A stretch of DNA of 64,000 nt, taken from assembly GCA_018263115.1 (NCBI GenBank), contig JADFDC010000003.1:51701-115700 (forward strand), given 5' to 3'. The DNA comes from Thiobacillus sp. (GTDB lineage: Bacteria > Pseudomonadota > Gammaproteobacteria > Burkholderiales > Thiobacillaceae). A model generated the notes under the pieces. That model worked only from the letters and a program-made list of their open reading frames with translations. It ran no database searches and was not told where the DNA came from. How positions within the stretch are numbered: the first letter of the stretch is position 1; the number at the start of each line of letters is the position of its first letter. The position numbers and the translations under genes were made by a program. Of this stretch, positions 8,251 to 17,153 are shown one piece after another.

Positions 8251-8808
8251 CTAAGGAAGCGTATCCGGAGCATCGCCCGGCAGTGCATTCAGCAACAAGT
8301 CCAGCTTATCCCTGAGTTGACGAGCCAGACTGACCACGCTCTGCCGTCCGGTATCGATTACAAGGTCAGCCACCTCTCGATAAAGCGGATCACGTTGGGC
8401 ATACAAGGCTTTCAACTTTGCCAAAGGGTCATCAGTCTGCAGCAGTGGACGGTTTTTATCATGCCGCGTGCGTTCGTAAAGCTGTTCCGGACTGCCTCGA
8501 AGATAAACCACCATGCCACGTGACTTGAGCAACTCGCGGCTGGCCCCAGAAAGAACCGCGCCACCACCCGTTCCCAGAACTATGTTTGACTGCGCCGTCA
8601 GCAAATCAATAACGAACTCTTCACGCTTGCGGAAACCTGCTTCGCCTTCAATTTCGAAAATAACCGGAATTCGCACCCCGGTGCGCGCCTCGAGCTCCTG
8701 ATCCGAATCAATGAACGTTTTGCCAAGTTGCTTGGCTAGTTGCCTGCCAACCGTGGTTTTCCCCGCGCCCATCAAACCAACGAGAAAAATATTGTCCTGT
8801 TTGCTCAT
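8251..8808 (-). CDS. aroK: Shikimate kinase
   Basis: Phosphorylates shikimate at the 3-hydroxyl in the chorismate pathway. The P-loop is GLMGAGKTT, followed by DSDQELE (shikimate/Mg site), GEAGFRKRE and GTGGGAV, with the RPLL lid Arg near residue 120; all are typical. I place the start at the ATG at 8808 (MSKQDN, 185 residues) rather than at 8838, because the longer form would run into the pilQ terminator. aroK after pilMNOPQ is a common proteobacterial order, usually followed by aroB. Here an exopolysaccharide-type operon follows instead. Confidence 0.95.
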   Translation of the reverse strand: MSKQDNIFLVGLMGAGKTTVGRQLAKQLGKTFIDSDQELEARTGVRIPVIFEIEGEAGFRKREEFVIDLLTAQSNIVLGTGGGAVLSGASRELLKSRGMVVYLRGSPEQLYERTRHDKNRPLLQTDDPLAKLKALYAQRDPLYREVADLVIDTGRQSVVSLARQLRDKLDLLLNALPGDAPDTLP

Positions 8809-8836
8809 TGCGGCATTGTAGCTGAGCTGAGCAGGC

Positions 8837-8867
8837 AAAAAAATAACGCCCCCGAAGGGGCGTTATT
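8837..8867 (-). terminator. Rho-independent terminator after pilQ
   Basis: AATAACGCCCC (8842-8852) pairs perfectly with GGGGCGTTATT (8857-8867) around a CGAA loop. On the minus strand the stem is followed by a run of T (plus-strand A run near 8837-8843). It separates the pil operon from aroK. Confidence 0.9.
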
Positions 8868-8881
8868 AGAATTGAAGTAAT

Positions 8882-11134
8882 TCAACGTAATGACAACCGT
8901 TCGTCAACAATGCGTGGAGTCAGAAAAATCAGCAGTTCTATTTTTTCTTCCTGCTTGTTGCTATTTTTAAATAAGTTACCCAAGAAAGGAATGTCGCCAA
9001 GAAAGGGGACTTTTTCCAGATCATTTCTACTGATCTCCTCAAAAATTCCTCCAAGGACCGCAGTTTCACCATTATTCACCCTAACTTGGGTTTTTGCCCG
9101 TTTTGTTTCGATCGTTGGAGCAACCAAACCCGCTGCCTGCACAACTGGACCCCTCGCGTCTTTCTGGATTTCCACATTTAAAATGATCGAATCATTATTA
9201 AGAATTTGGGGGTCTACAAGCAAGCAAAGAAAAGCATCTTTAAACGTAACAGTTGTGGTTACTCCCGCAGTTGAAGCTGTTTGAGTAATGTAGGGAATTT
9301 GCTCACCCTGCAGGATAACTGCCGGTTTCTGATTGGAAGTTACGATTCTTGGGCTTGAGATCACCTTACCACGATTATCCGCCTCAAGAGCCTGAAGCTC
9401 CAGACTTACCAAATTCCCAGTAGCGATGTTCAATAATGTCAGGCCAAAGCTGCCAGGGGTAGAGCTGCCCGATACGGGCAGACTAACGTTTGGAGATGCA
9501 GAGCCTCCGGCACTACCGGCATTAGCAATAGCCTGAGAATCAAACAAATTCGAACCAAAGCCTATACCAGTACTGCTCCCGCCAATTTTAGCAACGCCAC
9601 CTCCTGCGACACCAAGCCTCGCTCCTAACTGACGACCCCATGTCGAGTCTGCAATCACAACCCTCGCTTCAATCATTACCTGTTTGGCAGGAATATCTAT
9701 CTTGGCCAGCAAATCGCGCACTTCCTGAATTTTTCGCGGAGTGTCAGTAATTATTAACGTATTGGATTTTAATTCGTAAGTTGCACGACCACGCTTGGAT
9801 AGCATTTTTTGGTCAGTTTTTCCTTCGCCCTGCTGTGATGCCTGAGCGACAGCCGCTCCGCCAATTCCTTGTGCTTGAGCAGAGCAATTAACCGAATTAT
9901 TTGTTGCCGAATTTAAAAACGCACCAGCCGCGAATCCATAAAGCATGGTTTGTGCTTCATCTGCTCGCATATAATTCAAGGACACATATTCGGTAATAAG
10001 TGGCTCAAGATCAGAAACTGCGGCTTTGGCTTCAAGTTCAAGTTTTTCCTTGGACAGCAACTCATCCTTTGGTGCAATCCAGATGACATTGCCGCTAGAC
10101 CGCTTGTCTAATCCTTTGGTTTGCATGATCAGATCCAGTGCCTGATCCCAGGGAACATCCTTCAGGCGAAGCGTCAGGTTGCCAGCTACCGTGTCACTTG
10201 CCACGATATTCAGACCGGTGAAGTCAGCGATCACCTGTAGAACAGAACGCACTTCCACATTCTGAAAATTGAGTGACAGTTTCTCGCCTTTATAAATCGG
10301 CTTGCCGTCCGGTGTTTTCTTGGTACCGTCAGTTGATGGCTTGACCTCGACGATAAACTGGTTGTTGGTCTGGTATGCAGAATATTCCCAGCCGCCTTTG
10401 GGCTCGATCACCATGCGAGTGTTCTCGCCCAGTGAATAGCTCTCGACAATCTGGACGGGGGTTGCGAAGTCAGCGACATCCATCCGGCGTTGCAGAGCTT
10501 TTGGCAATTCTGTGTCAATAAAGTCAACGATGACGCCTTTGGCCTGCTGACGGATATTGATTCCAGTTTGCGTATCCGAGAGGGTTGCAATGATCTTGCC
10601 TTCGCCATTCGGACCACGGCGGAAATCCAAGTCCTTGATGGCATGCCGAGAGCCGCTTGGAGACGCTTCCGCAAACTGGGGCGAAGCATTCACTGAAGCA
10701 GTAGCAGCAACGGTGTCACTCAAACTGACCAGCAGCGTTTTGCCATCTACCTTGGCCTCGTATTCAACTGGCTTATTGAGGTTGAAAACCAATCGAGTGC
10801 GCGTGCCGGCTTGAACCACATTGACCGATACCAATGGCCCGAAATTCGCCTCAACCATATTTTTACCCATGGCATTGCCAGTATCTGCAAGGTCCAGTGC
10901 AATTCGAGGGGGATTGCCCACCGTAAACCCCGCGGGCGTGCCGGTTAAAGGCTGTTTTAGTCCGATGCGAACGACCGTCTTGCCACCTGGCAAGGTGGCA
11001 GGTTCAACGCTTACAACAGAATTGGATGTAGGCGGGTTGGCGGCATGCGCGGAAAAAGCTGCTGCCAGCAACAATACTGCACTCATCCAGAAAATCCGGG
11101 GCAGTTGGAAGGGGGTGAGGGTTACTCTTTTCAT
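8882..11134 (-). CDS. pilQ: Type IV pilus outer-membrane secretin PilQ
   Basis: 750 residues. A signal peptide (about 1-31, ending SAHA) is followed by two AMIN domains (about 40-260, peptidoglycan binding). A secretin-TonB N domain (about 290-355) contains NVEVRSVLQVIADFTGLN. An N1 domain follows (about 385-500), and the secretin channel runs from about 560 to 745 with VPFLGDIPFLGNLFK near the end. It forms the outer-membrane pore for the pilus and interacts with PilP. It is the last gene of pilMNOPQ, seven bases after pilP, and a strong terminator follows. Length and order are standard. Confidence 0.97.
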   Translation of the reverse strand: MKRVTLTPFQLPRIFWMSAVLLLAAAFSAHAANPPTSNSVVSVEPATLPGGKTVVRIGLKQPLTGTPAGFTVGNPPRIALDLADTGNAMGKNMVEANFGPLVSVNVVQAGTRTRLVFNLNKPVEYEAKVDGKTLLVSLSDTVAATASVNASPQFAEASPSGSRHAIKDLDFRRGPNGEGKIIATLSDTQTGINIRQQAKGVIVDFIDTELPKALQRRMDVADFATPVQIVESYSLGENTRMVIEPKGGWEYSAYQTNNQFIVEVKPSTDGTKKTPDGKPIYKGEKLSLNFQNVEVRSVLQVIADFTGLNIVASDTVAGNLTLRLKDVPWDQALDLIMQTKGLDKRSSGNVIWIAPKDELLSKEKLELEAKAAVSDLEPLITEYVSLNYMRADEAQTMLYGFAAGAFLNSATNNSVNCSAQAQGIGGAAVAQASQQGEGKTDQKMLSKRGRATYELKSNTLIITDTPRKIQEVRDLLAKIDIPAKQVMIEARVVIADSTWGRQLGARLGVAGGGVAKIGGSSTGIGFGSNLFDSQAIANAGSAGGSASPNVSLPVSGSSTPGSFGLTLLNIATGNLVSLELQALEADNRGKVISSPRIVTSNQKPAVILQGEQIPYITQTASTAGVTTTVTFKDAFLCLLVDPQILNNDSIILNVEIQKDARGPVVQAAGLVAPTIETKRAKTQVRVNNGETAVLGGIFEEISRNDLEKVPFLGDIPFLGNLFKNSNKQEEKIELLIFLTPRIVDERLSLR

Positions 11135-11141
11135 ATCATCC

Positions 11142-11648
11142 TCATTCTTGCAAAGTCAGGGCACTGGTTCGTTCGGTCCAATCGCCCGCACTGTCCTGGA
11201 CGATCTCTTTCAAATTGATTTCGCTTTCGGTAATTTTGGTTATCAGGCCAAAATTCTGTCCCACGTAGTTTCCAACATGGACATGGTAAACACCCTTGTC
11301 AGGTGCGGCGACGACCGCATGGGTAAGTCCTTTCTTGCTGACCACGCCCACCATCTTCAGAGTTTCCAGTGAATAGGCTTCGAGCGGTTCTTTCGGGCGG
11401 CTCAGGTCCGGCTGCAAGCCACCACCTCCGCCAGCGGGTGAAAGTTTCCGAGGCTTGAAAGGATCGGGGATGTCAAACGCCTCGTAATTAAAAGGTTCAT
11501 ACGGTTTGATCTGGGGTAGCGGCTCGACTTTTCCTTGCATGTCCTTGCCGGTTTCCGCGACAAATTTTTCCAGATCATCAGTGCCTATTCCCCCACAAGA
11601 AACGAGAAGCAGTGAAATGGCAATTGTGGATAGGCGCCGGCTTATCAT
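11142..11648 (-). CDS. pilP: Type IV pilus inner-membrane lipoprotein PilP
   Basis: 168 residues. The lipoprotein signal ends LLLVSC, so Cys18 would be lipidated. A Pro-rich linker contains DPFKPRK and leads to the C-terminal beta domain (about 85-168) with LETLKMVGVVSKKG. PilP bridges the PilN-PilO complex and the secretin PilQ. The start overlaps the end of pilO by four bases, which indicates translational coupling. Confidence 0.96.
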   Translation of the reverse strand: MISRRLSTIAISLLLVSCGGIGTDDLEKFVAETGKDMQGKVEPLPQIKPYEPFNYEAFDIPDPFKPRKLSPAGGGGGLQPDLSRPKEPLEAYSLETLKMVGVVSKKGLTHAVVAAPDKGVYHVHVGNYVGQNFGLITKITESEINLKEIVQDSAGDWTERTSALTLQE

Positions 11649-12286
11649 TTGCCACCCCCTTTCTTGTCTTTCTTCTCTTTCTCATTGGCCTTTTTAGCGG
11701 CATTGATTTCTTCTTCGTCCAGATATCGGTAGGTCCTAGCTGTAGTGTCCATAATCAGAACACCGTCTTTATTTGGTTCAATTGCGATATCGTGCAACGT
11801 GACAATCCGCGAAAGCTTTGCCACATCGCTGGTAAACGCCGCGATGTCATGGTATCCGCCCATCACTTTTACCTTGATAGGCAGTTCCGCATAGAACTCG
11901 CTCTGCGTTTCCGATTCCGGCTTGAACAATTCAAACTGCAATCCACGGCCAAGGCCAGCCTGGTTGACATCGGTAATCAGCGCATCCATTTCCTGTTTGT
12001 TGGGTAATTGCTTTAGCAACGCTCCAAAGGATTGCTGAATGTCCGCCAGTTGTTTCTTGTAGGCTTCCAGATTGACGGCCTGCCCCTTCTTGGTGGTAAA
12101 GGACGCGCGTAATTCCTGTTCCTTACGCTGACCGGTTTCGAGTTCCTGAAGACCTGGTTTCCAGAAAAACCACCAACTTGCCCCAACAATTCCCACAAAG
12201 CCGATCACCAACAGACCAAGCTTCGCGCCAAGTGGCCAATCAGCAACCGTCTTGAAATCCAGTTTATTAAGTTCGTCAAGGGTCAT
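11645..12286 (-). CDS. pilO: Type IV pilus assembly protein PilO
   Basis: 213 residues: a short cytoplasmic N-terminus, one membrane segment (about 25-46, GLLVIGFVGIVGASWWFF), a coiled-coil stretch (about 50-95), and a periplasmic ferredoxin-like domain. It forms heterodimers with PilN in the inner-membrane alignment complex. The lysine-rich C-terminus (KKANEKEKKDKKGGGK) is unusual but low-complexity tails vary in this family. It overlaps pilN and pilP by four bases each. Confidence 0.96.
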   Translation of the reverse strand: MTLDELNKLDFKTVADWPLGAKLGLLVIGFVGIVGASWWFFWKPGLQELETGQRKEQELRASFTTKKGQAVNLEAYKKQLADIQQSFGALLKQLPNKQEMDALITDVNQAGLGRGLQFELFKPESETQSEFYAELPIKVKVMGGYHDIAAFTSDVAKLSRIVTLHDIAIEPNKDGVLIMDTTARTYRYLDEEEINAAKKANEKEKKDKKGGGK

Positions 12287-12864
12287 GACTGACTCCCTTT
12301 GTCTTTATTTTCACCTTCGGTTTGTTGCTTGGTTTGCTTGACAGACAGGTTGAATTCGTTTGCCCGCAGGTTATTTACCGTTGCTGATTTGATCTCGATC
12401 AATCTTGGATTTTCAAACCAGGGAGACGCATCGAGATTTCGCATCAAGGATGAAACGCGCGCACTTGATTGCGTATATCCCTGAAGTTGAATATCTGCTC
12501 CCGTCTGCTTAATCGCTTTTAGATACAACCCTTCCGGCAACTGGCGGATCATTTCATCAAAAAGATGAACCACTTCTGTCCGGTTGGACTGTAGCGTTTC
12601 CACCACTTGCTTGCGTTCCAGCAATGCCTGGGTCTGTTCGCGGATTTTCTTGATTTCGCCTATCTGAACATCCAGTTTGGCAATTTCCTGTTCAAGGTAG
12701 CGGTTCCGGTTTTCCTGATTTGACTGCCGGGCGGATATCAGGGTCTGGCCCAGTACAGCCACGCCAACTGCGCCCGCCAAGGCTGCCACTAGCATGAAAT
12801 TGAATTGGCGGCGGCGTGCAGCGCGCTTAAGTTCACGATGGGGAAGAAGGTTTATGCGAATCAT
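12283..12864 (-). CDS. pilN: Type IV pilus assembly protein PilN
   Basis: 193 residues. The N-terminal INLLPHRE motif binds PilM. It is followed by one membrane segment (about 20-43), a coiled coil rich in Gln, Asn and Glu, and a periplasmic domain that pairs with PilO. A four-base overlap with pilM and with pilO shows a tightly coupled operon. Confidence 0.97.
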   Translation of the reverse strand: MIRINLLPHRELKRAARRRQFNFMLVAALAGAVGVAVLGQTLISARQSNQENRNRYLEQEIAKLDVQIGEIKKIREQTQALLERKQVVETLQSNRTEVVHLFDEMIRQLPEGLYLKAIKQTGADIQLQGYTQSSARVSSLMRNLDASPWFENPRLIEIKSATVNNLRANEFNLSVKQTKQQTEGENKDKGSQS

Positions 12865-13949
12865 TGCGCGTCAAACCTCCTCATGGCAAGGCCGCAGGCC
12901 ACAAACAGGGATGGCGCATCCGCAGCTAACTGTTGGGGTCTTACCTTGGCACCGACTGCCATGTTTGAGAACGGATTGGCGATCATGGTCGAAGTGCTTG
13001 TCCGTCCGGCCACCACTTCGTCGATACCCGGAATCATGGCTCCACCACCCGCCAATAGAATATGGTCTACCTTGTGGTATTGGGTTGAGGTAGTAAACAA
13101 CTGCATGGCTCGGCCGACTTCCATGGCCAGTGTTTCGCCATAAGGGCGCAATACTTCAATTTCGTAACTCTCGGGCAATGTGCCCTTGCGTTTGGCCAGT
13201 TCTGCTTCCTCGCTGGTCATGCCGTAACGGCGAGATATTTCGTGGTTCAGCTGATTTCCGCCAAAGCCATGTTCACGCAGATAAACAGACTCGTTGTTGT
13301 GCAGAATGTTGATATGCATGTTCTGGGCGCCCACATCGACGATTGCGACGGTCTGGCCTGCACCACCATTCGGCAGCAAATGGGCAATGCGATCGTAAGC
13401 GCCCTGTGTTGCATAGGATTCGACATCCATGACCAGCGCTTTCAGTCCCGCAGCTTCCGCGACCGCGACCCGGTCTTCGACCTTTTCTTTTCTGGCGGCC
13501 GCAAGCAACACCTCAACATCATTCGGGCTGCCAGGGGACGGGCCGAGTATCTGGAAATCCAGGTTGACTTCGTCCAGCGAGAACGGAATCACCTGGTTGG
13601 CTTCGCTTTCGACCTGATTTTCGAGTTCAATCCCGCTCAATGTGGCCGGAACCAGAATCTTTTTGGTTATCACCGCCGAAGATGGCAGCGCCATCGCCAC
13701 GTTCTTGACCCGGGTACCCATTTCCTTCCAGGCATGCCTGAGAACATCGGCAACCTGTTCCATATTGGCGATGTTGCCTTCGTTTACCGCCTCTTTTGGC
13801 AGGCTTTCAATGGCATAGCGCTCGACACGGAACAAATCCTTGCCAGCTTCGGAAATCTCCACCAGCTTGATCGAGGTGGAACTGATGTCCAGACCCAGCA
13901 TTGGCGGGGTCTTGGTTGTAAATCCATCCAGGCTGAATTCGAATTTCAA
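12861..13949 (-). CDS. pilM: Type IV pilus assembly ATPase-like protein PilM
   Basis: 362 residues with the actin/FtsA-like fold: phosphate-1 motif LGLDISSTSIKLVEI (about 18-32), a second nucleotide motif VAIVDVGAQNMHI, and adenosine motif LLAGGGAMIPGIDE. PilM is cytoplasmic and recruits the N-terminus of PilN. It is the first gene of pilMNOPQ, divergent from mrcA across 181 bases, as in many proteobacteria. Confidence 0.97.
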   Translation of the reverse strand: MKFEFSLDGFTTKTPPMLGLDISSTSIKLVEISEAGKDLFRVERYAIESLPKEAVNEGNIANMEQVADVLRHAWKEMGTRVKNVAMALPSSAVITKKILVPATLSGIELENQVESEANQVIPFSLDEVNLDFQILGPSPGSPNDVEVLLAAARKEKVEDRVAVAEAAGLKALVMDVESYATQGAYDRIAHLLPNGGAGQTVAIVDVGAQNMHINILHNNESVYLREHGFGGNQLNHEISRRYGMTSEEAELAKRKGTLPESYEIEVLRPYGETLAMEVGRAMQLFTTSTQYHKVDHILLAGGGAMIPGIDEVVAGRTSTSTMIANPFSNMAVGAKVRPQQLAADAPSLFVACGLAMRRFDAQ

Positions 13950-14130
13950 GGATTTTCCCTTTGTTTATAGCCGGTTAGCTGAAATAATTAGATTTGTGTT
14001 TAAATCCTAACAGCAACCCGCCAATAAGCACAAACATTTTCCTGGGAGTCCGAACCACAATCGACATTTGTGTTCAAAATCCGACACTCATAACGCCTAT
14101 AATCCTGACAAACTTTAGGGGTTCACTTGC
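13950..14130. promoter_or_regulatory. Divergent pilM/mrcA promoter region
   Basis: A perfect -10 box TATAAT at 14098-14103, 27 bases before the mrcA ATG, points to a sigma70 promoter for mrcA; no strong -35 is apparent. On the minus strand, weak sigma70-like boxes could serve pilM but none is convincing. No sigma54-type element was seen. Confidence 0.5.
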
Positions 14131-16449
14131 ATGTTTTCAAAATGGTGGCACTACGCCCTGGCGCTGCTTCTGGGATTGGGCGTAGTTGGCACGGCACTTG
14201 GCGGCCTTGCCGCTGCGCTCATTTATCCCAATCTGCCTTCGATTGAGAGTCTAAGGGACTACAAACCCAAGATACCGCTACGTATCTATTCCAGGGATGG
14301 CGCGCTGCTGGCTGAATACGGGGAAGAACGCCGGGCCTTTTTGCCAATTGAACAGATTCCTCAGGCCATGAAACAAGCCATCATCGCGGCCGAAGACGAG
14401 CGTTTTTACGAGCATGGCGGCGTGGATACGCTAGGGGTACTCCGTGCCGCGGGAGCAAATATCGTTTCCGGCGGGGCATCGCAAGGTGCCAGTACCATCA
14501 CGATGCAGGTCGCACGCAACTTTTTCCTGACACGAGAGCGAACACTTACTCGCAAAATCTCCGAAGCGCTGCTTGCTATCAAGATTGAACACAACCTATC
14601 GAAAGACAAGATTCTAGAGCTTTATATCAACCAGATTTACCTTGGCCAGCGTGCTTACGGATTTGAAGCGGCCGCCCGCACCTATTTTGGCAAGGGGCTG
14701 AAAGACCTTAGCCTGGCTGAAACCGCCATGCTCGCTGGTCTGCCCAAAGGACCTTCTCTTTACAACCCGGTGGTCAATCCACGACGAGCCACGGCCCGTC
14801 AGCACTATGTGCTGGGACGCATGAAAACCCTGAAATTCATCAATGACGCCAGCTATCAGGCCGCGCTCAAGGAAAAACTCGTTATCCGCCGGGAAAAGCG
14901 TGTGGTCGACGTACCTGCTGACTACGCCGCGGAAATGGTCAGGCAGACGCTTGTCCAGCAATTTGGCGAAGAGGCTCTTTACAGTACAGGTTTCAAGGTT
15001 GTCACCACCATCAAACGCAGGCATCAGGAAGCCGCCAACCAGGCCTTGTGGCAAGGGGTGCTGGACTACGATCAGCGCCACGGCTACCGAGGGCCCGAAA
15101 AATCTTTTAACCTGCCAAAAGACGCCGAGGAGCGCGCCAAAGTCATTGAGCAGTCATTAAAGGGTGTGGAGCCAGTAAACGCCCTACTGCCCGCCATGGT
15201 GATCTCCGCCCATCCCACAACCGTGAAGGCCTTGCTTGCCACAGGCAGGGAAATTGAAATAACTTCCAGCGGACTCAAATTCGTGGCAGGCTGGCTTGGT
15301 GACAAAGCCAAATCCGGCAAACGGATTGCCCATGGGGCACTGATTCGCATTCAGCAAAACAAGGACAAAAGCTGGAAAATCATCCAGCTTCCAGAGGTAG
15401 AAGCCGCCCTGGTCGCTATAGACCCGGACTCAGGCGCCATTACCGCACTGGTGGGCGGGTTTGACTACAATCGCAACAAGTTCAACCATGCCAATCAGGC
15501 TTGGCGTCAACCTGGTTCCAGCTTCAAGCCCTTTGTCTATTCGGCGGCCTTGGAAAAAGGCTATACACCCGCAAGCATTATTGATGATGCTCCTTTGAGC
15601 CTGACCGCCGATGAAGCGGGCGGCACGGCCTGGGAACCGCAGAATTACGACGGCGGCTATTCAGGTCCGGTCCGCATGCGTACTGCCCTGACAAAATCCC
15701 TCAATCTGGTATCCATACGGATTCTGCAGGGCATCGGCCCCTATTATGCAAGGGACTATATCCGGCGTTTTGGTTTTGATCCATCTCGCCACCCGCCTTA
15801 TCTGACCATGGCTTTGGGTGCGGGCTCGGTCACGCCCTTGCAGCTGGCAGGCGCTTATTCGGTTTTCGCAAATTCCGGCTACCGGGTCAGCCCCTACCTG
15901 ATAGATAAAGTCTACGATGGGCATGGAAAGTTGATCATGCAGAGCCGGCCGCAAACCGTCACGTCCGGCGCGCCCCGCGTGCTTGATCCGCGCAATGCCT
16001 TCCTCATGACCAGCATGATGCAGGATGTCGTCCGCCGGGGCACTGCCGCACGTGTCGGCCAACTGGGACGGAGCGATCTGGCCGGAAAAACCGGCACCAC
16101 CAATGACCAGAGAGATGGCTGGTTTGCCGGCTTCAGCCCCGATCTGACCGCAGTGGCATGGATCGGCTTTGATCAACCCAAGTCATTGGGCAGCGGTGAA
16201 ACTGGCGCACAGGCAGCCTTGCCCATCTGGATGAATTTCATGTCTCGTGCACTCTCAGGTGTGCCGCAGAAAGGATTCAGAATCCCGTCTGGCATTGCCT
16301 CCGCGAAAATCGATCCTGCGACCGGCCATGCCATCCCGGACGAAGCAGAAGGAATCACCGAGTATTTTTATCAGGAAAACATGCCCAGTCAGGCGGACAA
16401 TGACTCTCCCGTCATCGAGGAAACGCCCCTGGAAGGTTTCGCCATATGA
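14131..16449 (+). CDS. mrcA: Penicillin-binding protein 1A (bifunctional transglycosylase/transpeptidase)
   Basis: 772 residues. An N-terminal membrane anchor (about 5-32) is followed by the glycosyltransferase-51 domain with EDERFYEHGGVD (catalytic Glu near residue 90) and GASTITMQVARN. A small insertion domain precedes the transpeptidase with SxxK in SSFKPF (about 466-469), SLN (about 525) and KTGT (about 653-656). It polymerises and cross-links peptidoglycan in the periplasm. Divergence from pilM is the classic arrangement. It overlaps the next gene by four bases (ATGA). Confidence 0.96.
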   Translation: MFSKWWHYALALLLGLGVVGTALGGLAAALIYPNLPSIESLRDYKPKIPLRIYSRDGALLAEYGEERRAFLPIEQIPQAMKQAIIAAEDERFYEHGGVDTLGVLRAAGANIVSGGASQGASTITMQVARNFFLTRERTLTRKISEALLAIKIEHNLSKDKILELYINQIYLGQRAYGFEAAARTYFGKGLKDLSLAETAMLAGLPKGPSLYNPVVNPRRATARQHYVLGRMKTLKFINDASYQAALKEKLVIRREKRVVDVPADYAAEMVRQTLVQQFGEEALYSTGFKVVTTIKRRHQEAANQALWQGVLDYDQRHGYRGPEKSFNLPKDAEERAKVIEQSLKGVEPVNALLPAMVISAHPTTVKALLATGREIEITSSGLKFVAGWLGDKAKSGKRIAHGALIRIQQNKDKSWKIIQLPEVEAALVAIDPDSGAITALVGGFDYNRNKFNHANQAWRQPGSSFKPFVYSAALEKGYTPASIIDDAPLSLTADEAGGTAWEPQNYDGGYSGPVRMRTALTKSLNLVSIRILQGIGPYYARDYIRRFGFDPSRHPPYLTMALGAGSVTPLQLAGAYSVFANSGYRVSPYLIDKVYDGHGKLIMQSRPQTVTSGAPRVLDPRNAFLMTSMMQDVVRRGTAARVGQLGRSDLAGKTGTTNDQRDGWFAGFSPDLTAVAWIGFDQPKSLGSGETGAQAALPIWMNFMSRALSGVPQKGFRIPSGIASAKIDPATGHAIPDEAEGITEYFYQENMPSQADNDSPVIEETPLEGFAI

Positions 16450-17024
16450 AAACTTCTGACATGCGCCGCCGGATAGCCCATGAAGCGGCGCGTCTGCTCG
16501 CCGAGGATGGTGGCCTGGATTATGGTTTCGCCAAGCGCAAGGCCGCGCGTCAACTAGGCGCAGCGGACAGCCGGCATCTTCCCGACAACCGCGAAATCGA
16601 AGAGGCCTTGCGCAGCTATCAAGCGTTGTATCAAGGGCAGGAACAACAGGACAGGTTGAATTTGCTTCGAGAAATTGCAATTGAATACATGGAACTGCTG
16701 TCCGATTTCGATCCCCATTTAACCGGCTCTGTTCTGAATGGCACCGCAGGCCGGCATTCCGATATCAACCTGCAACTTTTTACCGACAACGACAAGGAGC
16801 TGGAGTTCTACCTCATGAATCGGCAAATTGCCTGCAAGCGAAGCGAAATCCGTCTGGATGGCCAGATATACCCGCATTACTCATTGGAAGATGCACGGGC
16901 AAGTATTGAGATAACGGTTTATCCTTTGAACGAGTTACGGCAGATGCGCCGTAATCTCGCGGATGGCACACCTCGCCGCATTCGTTTGCAGCAAGCTCGC
17001 AACCTGTTACAAACAGGGAACTGA
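16446..17024 (+). CDS. Nucleotidyltransferase-fold protein, probably degenerate
   Basis: 192 residues with no signal or membrane segment. The N-terminal half is helical and basic (MRRRIAHEAARLLAEDGG). The second half contains GSVLNGTAGRHSDINLQLF (about 97-115), which resembles the pol-beta nucleotidyltransferase signature GSxxxG...SDxDL; Asn replaces the second Asp, so catalysis is doubtful. The start overlaps the mrcA stop (ATGA), so it is co-translated with PBP1A. Similar small genes after mrcA occur in beta-proteobacteria as uncharacterised proteins. No function can be assigned. Confidence 0.75.
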   Translation: MKTSDMRRRIAHEAARLLAEDGGLDYGFAKRKAARQLGAADSRHLPDNREIEEALRSYQALYQGQEQQDRLNLLREIAIEYMELLSDFDPHLTGSVLNGTAGRHSDINLQLFTDNDKELEFYLMNRQIACKRSEIRLDGQIYPHYSLEDARASIEITVYPLNELRQMRRNLADGTPRRIRLQQARNLLQTGN

Positions 17025-17042
17025 GCAGTTCATTTTTCGACA
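17025..17042 (-). promoter_or_regulatory. Candidate PrsR enhancer site upstream of the sugar transferase-prsKR operon
   Basis: Read on the minus strand the bases are TGTCGAAAAATGAACTGC. They match the element upstream of PEP-CTERM gene 1 apart from one gap and two changes. The element lies 62-79 bases upstream of the -24 box, in reverse orientation relative to the other two sites. The protein that binds is inferred, not shown. Confidence 0.45.
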
Positions 17043-17103
17043 GTTGTGTTGTCATTTTGCCGTCTTTAAACGAAAGAAGCAGCGCTAATTGGATGTAGCG
17101 GCC

Positions 17104-17119
17104 TGGCACAAAAACTGCA
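17104..17119 (+). promoter_or_regulatory. Sigma54 (-24/-12) promoter of the sugar transferase-prsK-prsR operon
   Basis: TGGCACAAAAACTGCA is a near-perfect sigma54 promoter, with GG at 17105-17106 and GC at 17117-17118. The predicted start near 17130 leaves a leader of about 24 bases before the ATG at 17154. Because PrsR, encoded in this operon, is a sigma54 activator, autoregulation is likely. Confidence 0.8.
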
Positions 17120-17153
17120 ATTTCTGTAACCGCCGTCACATCAACCTCCTGCA

